A stretch of 64,000 nucleotides of DNA, taken from the NCBI RefSeq assembly GCF_007833275.1, contig NZ_CP042241.1:620001-684000 (forward strand). Direction: 5' to 3'. Made by a program: the position numbers and the translations under genes. Below are positions 60,898-64,000 of the stretch, piece by piece (the stretch's first letter is position 1; each line of letters opens with the position of its first letter). Under the pieces are notes generated by a model, which worked only from the letters and a program-made list of their open reading frames with translations, was not told the DNA's origin and searched no databases. This stretch comes from Salarchaeum sp. JOR-1 (GTDB lineage Archaea > Halobacteriota > Halobacteria > Halobacteriales > Halobacteriaceae).

Positions 60898-61604
60898 TCC
60901 TCCTCGCGCCAGGACTCCGGAACCTCGATGACGTATCGGCCGTTCTCCTGCAGCGCGATGATGTACTCCTCGCGGTCGTACAGCTCCATGAGGTTGAGTT
61001 CGTACTGGCCGGGTGCGACGACCTTGATGGATTCGAACTGGCTGTTCAGCTCCTCGCGGAGTTCGTCCATATCCGGCCGGTCGTCAGACTCGGGTTCCTG
61101 CACCACGCGACCCTCGCGGTCGGGTTTCGGCGGCAGGTCGTCCGAGGTCACCATCTCGGAGCGCGCGTCCGCCTGCGCGGTGTCCTCCCGGTCGGCGTCC
61201 GCCGCCTCGATTTCGTCCGGAACCTCCGCGCCGTCCGTCCCGCTCGTGGACTCGGTGTCGGCGTCCGGTGTCTCGGACGGGAAAGTCTCGGCGCTCGGCG
61301 CGTCCGCGGACGCGGTGTCAGTCGCGTCCTCCGTGTCCCGCGAGTCGCCGGGCCAATCGCTGGACTCCTCGCTGGACGACGAAGAGAGTGTGTCGCGAAC
61401 GCTCGCGGCCGCGCGACCGACCGCCGAGGTCACTGACCCGCTGTCGGGTTCGGGTGGTTCCGGCGGTTCCGCGTCCTCGGGGTCGTCGGGGGCGGCGTCG
61501 GGATGGAACTGGAACTTGTTCCCGCCGCACTCCGGGCACCCCGACAGCATCTCCTTCGACCCGTCGGGGAACGTGTGCCCGCAGTTCGTGCACTGATGCG
61601 GCAT
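60894..61604 (-). CDS. oapC: OapC/ArvC family zinc-ribbon protein
   Basis: A 236-residue protein. N-terminal zinc ribbon CTNCGHTFPDGSKEMLSGCPECGGNKFQF, a long disordered Ser/Asp/Glu/Pro linker, and a conserved C-terminal domain SIKVVAPGQYELNLMELYDREEYIIALQENGRYVIEVPESW. This C-terminal block is diagnostic of OapC, encoded with OapB and OapA beside orc1/oriC across haloarchaea. Role with the OapA/ArvA GTPase in vesicle formation has been proposed for the family. Confidence 0.93.
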   Translation of the reverse strand: MPHQCTNCGHTFPDGSKEMLSGCPECGGNKFQFHPDAAPDDPEDAEPPEPPEPDSGSVTSAVGRAAASVRDTLSSSSSEESSDWPGDSRDTEDATDTASADAPSAETFPSETPDADTESTSGTDGAEVPDEIEAADADREDTAQADARSEMVTSDDLPPKPDREGRVVQEPESDDRPDMDELREELNSQFESIKVVAPGQYELNLMELYDREEYIIALQENGRYVIEVPESWREED

Positions 61605-61605
61605 C

Positions 61606-61986
61606 CTAGTCGCGGGAGATGAGTGCGCTGATGAGGGTGTCGTCCTTGTGCAGCGACTTGATCTGGTTCGCCGGTCCGATGACCGTGAGCTTCGATGACT
61701 CGTTCTTCCCCATCAGGCGGTTGAGGAATCCGCCGTCGTTCGCCTCCGACCGCGGGAACGACTCGATTTCGATACCCGAGAAGCCGTCGGGGTTGATCTC
61801 GCTCATCGTCACCTCGATGAGCTTCGACTCCTCGTCCGGGCTCAGGCCGCGTTCGAGCACCACGATGTTACCGTCGTGAACGCCGTCGAGGATGAGCCGG
61901 ATTTTCTCCATCGAGGTCTTTCCCTCCATCTTCTCGCCGCTGATGAAGTCGATCTGCACGCCGTCTTCGTGTTCTATTTCTGGCAT
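61606..61986 (-). CDS. oapB: OapB/ArvB family protein (DUF2073)
   Basis: A 126-residue protein: EHEDGVQIDFISGEKMEGKTSMEKIRLILDGVHDGNIVVLERGLSPDEESKLIEVTMSEI, then GIEIESFPRS, GGFLNRLMGK and SSKLTVIGPANQIKSLHKDDTLISAL. A roadblock/DUF2073-like fold accompanies the GTPase. One base separates it from oapC and 6 from oapA, so all three are one operon. Confidence 0.93.
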   Translation of the reverse strand: MPEIEHEDGVQIDFISGEKMEGKTSMEKIRLILDGVHDGNIVVLERGLSPDEESKLIEVTMSEINPDGFSGIEIESFPRSEANDGGFLNRLMGKNESSKLTVIGPANQIKSLHKDDTLISALISRD

Positions 61987-61992
61987 CCTGTG

Positions 61993-62640
61993 TCACCCGA
62001 ATTTCGTCGCAATCTCGTCGTACACTTCGTCCATGTTCTCGCCCTCTAGCGCGGAGAGGGGAATGGTGTCGTGCTGGGGGAACGCGTTCTTGATCTGCTG
62101 GATGTTCGCGTCCTCCAGATCAGTCTTGTTCGCGAGGATGAGCACGGGGAGGTCGCGGCTCTCGATGATGCCGATGAGCATCGTGTTCACCTGCGTGAAC
62201 GGATCCGTAGTCGCGTCAAGCACGTAGATGACGCCGTCAACGTCCTCGCGCAGCCAGTGCATCGCCTCCGCGACACCCTCGGTCGCCTCACGGGAGCGCC
62301 GGACGGCCTCGTCCTTCTCCATGCCGTGCTCGACGAACTCCTCGTAGTCGACCTTCGTCGCGACACCGGGCGTGTCGACGATGTCGATGCTGACGGTGCG
62401 GCCGTCGCGCTCGATTTCGACGTTCTCCTTTCGGCGTGCGCGTCGCGTTTCGTGTGGAACGTGACTCTCGGGGCCGATGGCGTCACCGGTCCAGTCGCGC
62501 GCGATCCGGTTCGCGAGCGTCGTCTTCCCCGCGTTCGGCGGTCCGTAAATTCCGATGCGCTTGGGTTCGTCACCCTCGCCGGCGAAGAGCTTCGCCGTCA
62601 CACCGGAGATGCTGTCTTTGAGGTCTGCGAACAGTCCCAT
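61993..62640 (-). CDS. oapA: Era-like small GTPase OapA/ArvA
   Basis: A 215-residue small GTPase. G1 GIYGPPNAGKTTLANRI (residues 30-46), G2 HETRRARR region, G3 DIVDTPGVATKV, G4 LILANKTDLEDA and G5 PLSALEGEN. An N-terminal amphipathic helix (FADLKDSISGVTAKLFAG) could touch membrane. OapA/ArvA is reported to be required for extracellular vesicle formation in haloarchaea; the older name reflects its position by the origin. It is transcribed away from the origin region. Confidence 0.94.
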   Translation of the reverse strand: MGLFADLKDSISGVTAKLFAGEGDEPKRIGIYGPPNAGKTTLANRIARDWTGDAIGPESHVPHETRRARRKENVEIERDGRTVSIDIVDTPGVATKVDYEEFVEHGMEKDEAVRRSREATEGVAEAMHWLREDVDGVIYVLDATTDPFTQVNTMLIGIIESRDLPVLILANKTDLEDANIQQIKNAFPQHDTIPLSALEGENMDEVYDEIATKFG

Positions 62641-62734
62641 CCTTGGCTCTCCTACGCACCCCCATACGTGTAAGGCTAACGCAGAATGCGCGCCGAGACG
62701 GCCGATATCGCGTCAGACGGACGGCATTCGGGTG

Positions 62735-62758
62735 TTCGTGGAAAGGAAACGAAGGGGT
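62735..62758 (+). promoter_or_regulatory. Origin recognition box 1 (partial)
   Basis: Forward box with core GAAACGAAGGGGT (62746-62758) matching ORB2 and ORB3 over 13 bases; the 5' half (TTCGTGGAAAG) is diverged. Binding should be weaker than for ORB2/ORB3. Confidence 0.65.
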
Positions 62759-62839
62759 TCGAGAACCGGTCTCATGCCGAGCGGATGTGCCAGACCGAGA
62801 CGGAGACGTGAGTCGGCGCAACACAACGACGGTTCGAGC

Positions 62840-62866
62840 CCCCCACCCCTTCGTTTCGAGTGGAAC
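62840..62866 (-). promoter_or_regulatory. Origin recognition box 2
   Basis: On the minus strand GTTCCACTCGAAACGAAGG followed by GGTGGGGG. It is the inverted partner of ORB3, with 19-base core identical except the first base. The G-rich tail points toward 62840, away from the AT-rich stretch. Confidence 0.85.
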
Positions 62867-62909
62867 TGTCGAGAAGCGGGGGGCGGGGGGCCGAAGGATC
62901 GCCAAGAAC

Positions 62910-62995
62910 TACACTAGGAACGAACACTACACGACCCTAAATTAAAGTTAGTATTGCAGTACGGGTTTGGTTGTCCTGGCTATCACTTAGTTCTT
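62910..62995. other. Candidate duplex unwinding element
   Basis: AT-rich about 85-base block, densest at CTAAATTAAAGTTAGTATTG (62936-62955), lying between the inverted ORB2 and ORB3. This fits the site where Orc1/Cdc6 opens the duplex for MCM loading. Confidence 0.7.
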
Positions 62996-63042
62996 TCCCA
63001 TTCCTAGGCCGTCTCCTCCCTCCCCCCTCCCCCTCGATCTCG

Positions 63043-63073
63043 TTCTCCACTCGAAACGAAGGGGTGGGGGGGG
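63043..63073 (+). promoter_or_regulatory. Origin recognition box 3
   Basis: TCTCCACTCGAAACGAAGG followed by GGTGGGGGGGG. The G-tract points away from the AT-rich element, in mirror image to ORB2. Confidence 0.85.
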
Positions 63074-63092
63074 TTCGGGACGCCCCAGCACT

Positions 63093-63116
63093 CGACCCAC
63101 CCGTTTCGGGTGGAAC
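63093..63116 (-). promoter_or_regulatory. Origin recognition box 4 (partial)
   Basis: Minus strand GGTTCCACCCGAAACGGGTG: the dyad TTCCACxxGAAACG is kept but the AAGGGG segment is changed. Probably a weaker Orc site. Confidence 0.55.
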
Positions 63117-63460
63117 CACTATGCTCCCGTGTCCGAACGATGCAGCGATCCGGGTTCTCTCGTCCCGTCCTCTCACCGGTCTCGCCGTCCCCGAGCTTCG
63201 TTCAGTCCACTCCCTACCCCACGACGGCACACTCGGGTGCAGTCCGCCCGTTCCATCCGAACCCCTCGTCTCCCGGTCACGTGCACGCAGTCGCCCGCTT
63301 TTCTGCCGCCTCCACCGGTTCTGAAGGCCGGACCGAAACTTATTAACTACTGTACTTTCCATTGTTTCATCTGCATCAACTGCATACGCCTCACGGGCGG
63401 CCACCGTGATTCCGGCGATACTACCTCACTCACGCCGGTTCTCGCTGCCTCGCGGGCATC

Positions 63461-63481
63461 TCCACCTGAAATAGAGGGGTG
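63461..63481 (+). promoter_or_regulatory. Mini origin box immediately upstream of orc1
   Basis: TCCACCTGAAATAGAGGGGTG keeps the TCCACxxGAAA dyad and GGGGTG end. It is 12 bases before the orc1 ATG, so it could also allow Orc1 autoregulation. Confidence 0.5.
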
Positions 63482-63493
63482 AACGATTCAGAT

Positions 63494-64000
63494 ATGGACG
63501 ACAACACACCGGCGGACGACCGGCGCACGGCACGTGACTTCGACGTGGAGATAGACGACGTCCTCGACGAGGACGGCGACGACGAGGACGGCCTCTTCGA
63601 CGACCTCCTCCGCGGCGAACCTATCTTCGAGAACAAGGAAGTCCTCCGCCCCTCCTACACGCCCCACGAACTCCCGCACCGGAACGAACAGATCAACAAC
63701 ATGGCGACAATCCTCGTCGCCGCGCTCCGCGGGGAGACGCCCTCGAACATCCTCATCTACGGGAAGACTGGCACCGGAAAGACCGCGTCCGCGAAGTTCG
63801 TCAGTCAGGAACTCGAAAAGACCTCACGGAAGTACGAAGTCCCCTGCGAGGTCGAATACATCAACTGCGAGGTCACGGACACGCAGTACCGGGTGCTCGC
63901 GCAGCTCGCGAACACGTTCATCCAGCAGAACCGCGAGTTCGTCGACGAGCGTGTGAACGCCCTCGAAGACCTCGCGGAACGCGCACGCGACGACCCGCAC
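63494..64000 (+). CDS. orc1: Orc1/Cdc6 replication initiator, 3' end outside the window
   Basis: The first 169 codons of an AAA+ origin-binding initiator. The N-terminus has an acidic, disordered start (MDDNTPADD, then DEDGDDEDGLFDDLLRG), the conserved IFENKEVLRPSYTPHELPHRNEQI, Walker A NILIYGKTGTGKTASA (about 87-102), and YINCEVTDTQYRVLAQLANTF. The frame continues past base 64000. It recognises ORBs, opens the origin and loads MCM. Direct neighbour of the origin, transcribed away from it. Confidence 0.97.
   Translation, partial: MDDNTPADDRRTARDFDVEIDDVLDEDGDDEDGLFDDLLRGEPIFENKEVLRPSYTPHELPHRNEQINNMATILVAALRGETPSNILIYGKTGTGKTASAKFVSQELEKTSRKYEVPCEVEYINCEVTDTQYRVLAQLANTFIQQNREFVDERVNALEDLAERARDDPH

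Larger units (their letters stand above)
62641..63493. other. Chromosomal replication origin region (oriC) next to orc1
   Basis: 853 bases with no convincing gene. The region holds two strong opposed origin boxes (ORB2 reverse 62840-62866, ORB3 forward 63043-63073) with G-tracts, weaker boxes at 62735-62758, 63093-63116 and 63461-63481, an AT-rich candidate unwinding element at about 62910-62995, and a second AT-rich block at 63333-63385 that should carry the orc1 promoter. Gene order oapA - origin - orc1 matches haloarchaeal oriC1. The short ORFs listed by any six-frame search here are not protein-like. Confidence 0.88.

Noticed and set aside
62643-63482. Several short frames inside the origin region
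   Set aside because: They translate origin boxes and G/C tracts, with no conserved composition or promoter.

Overview
The window looks like the main chromosome of a haloarchaeon (class Halobacteria). It is GC-rich throughout, and the proteins are very acidic. Many start codons lie about 25-30 bases downstream of TTTATG/TTTAAG-type TATA boxes with no leader. The gene set is euryarchaeal: RFC small subunit, RadA, Hel308, Nmd3, Taw2, Cgi121, PurO, archaeal AlaRS, SAMP2, OapABC and Orc1/Cdc6, plus several Halobacteria-only DUF families. Most of the window is housekeeping. I saw no CRISPR array, no intact insertion sequence and no recognisable defence system.

Layout. 0-13 kb: phosphohexomutase (cut by the left edge), GNAT, SAMP2-like modifier, a bactofilin-like membrane protein, an intein-split rfcS, TspO, a Xi-class thiol transferase, alaS, an HD phosphohydrolase, a glutamine amidotransferase, and DCC and cupin proteins. 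13.4-14.9 kb: a small AT-rich patch with two unrecognised exported proteins. 15-31 kb: zinc-ferredoxin, PHP phosphoesterase, several small haloarchaeal DUFs, an Rad3/XPD-like helicase, taw2-nmd3, radA, sufU and sufS, a TPR protein, thpR, and a divergent pair of two-domain rhodaneses. 31-45 kb: AI-2E-type permease, a thiamine-type ABC importer without an adjacent ATPase, a methyltransferase next to a tandem repeat, uvrB, an ABC-2 exporter, TauE-UspA and an SPFH protein. 45-53 kb: uvrC, a decayed ABC-2 permease beside an intact ABC-2 exporter, mdh, and a dehydrogenase / [3Fe-4S] ferredoxin / Rieske group. 53-61 kb: hel308-cgi121, a second DUF5789 protein, tRNA-Gln(CUG), purO, metallophosphatase, aldo/keto reductase, RDD protein and aspartate kinase. 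61-64 kb: oapC-oapB-oapA (also named arvC-B-A), then an 853-base non-coding region with opposed origin recognition boxes around an AT-rich stretch, then orc1/cdc6 running off the right edge. This is a chromosomal replication origin.

Genome style. Genes are packed very tightly. Convergent neighbours usually end on one shared tetranucleotide (CTAG five times, also CTAA and TTAG) or abut exactly, which leaves no room for conventional terminators.

Most unusual items. (1) The RFC intein carries NUMOD3-like repeats and a PD-(D/E)XK-type nuclease instead of LAGLIDADG. (2) The SAMP2-like protein has residues after its terminal Gly-Gly. (3) There is a His-rich 17-residue ORF with a leaderless promoter ahead of the amidotransferase. 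(4) There is a single origin-box-like site about 27 kb from the origin. All functions are read from motifs and family memory; no database search was run.
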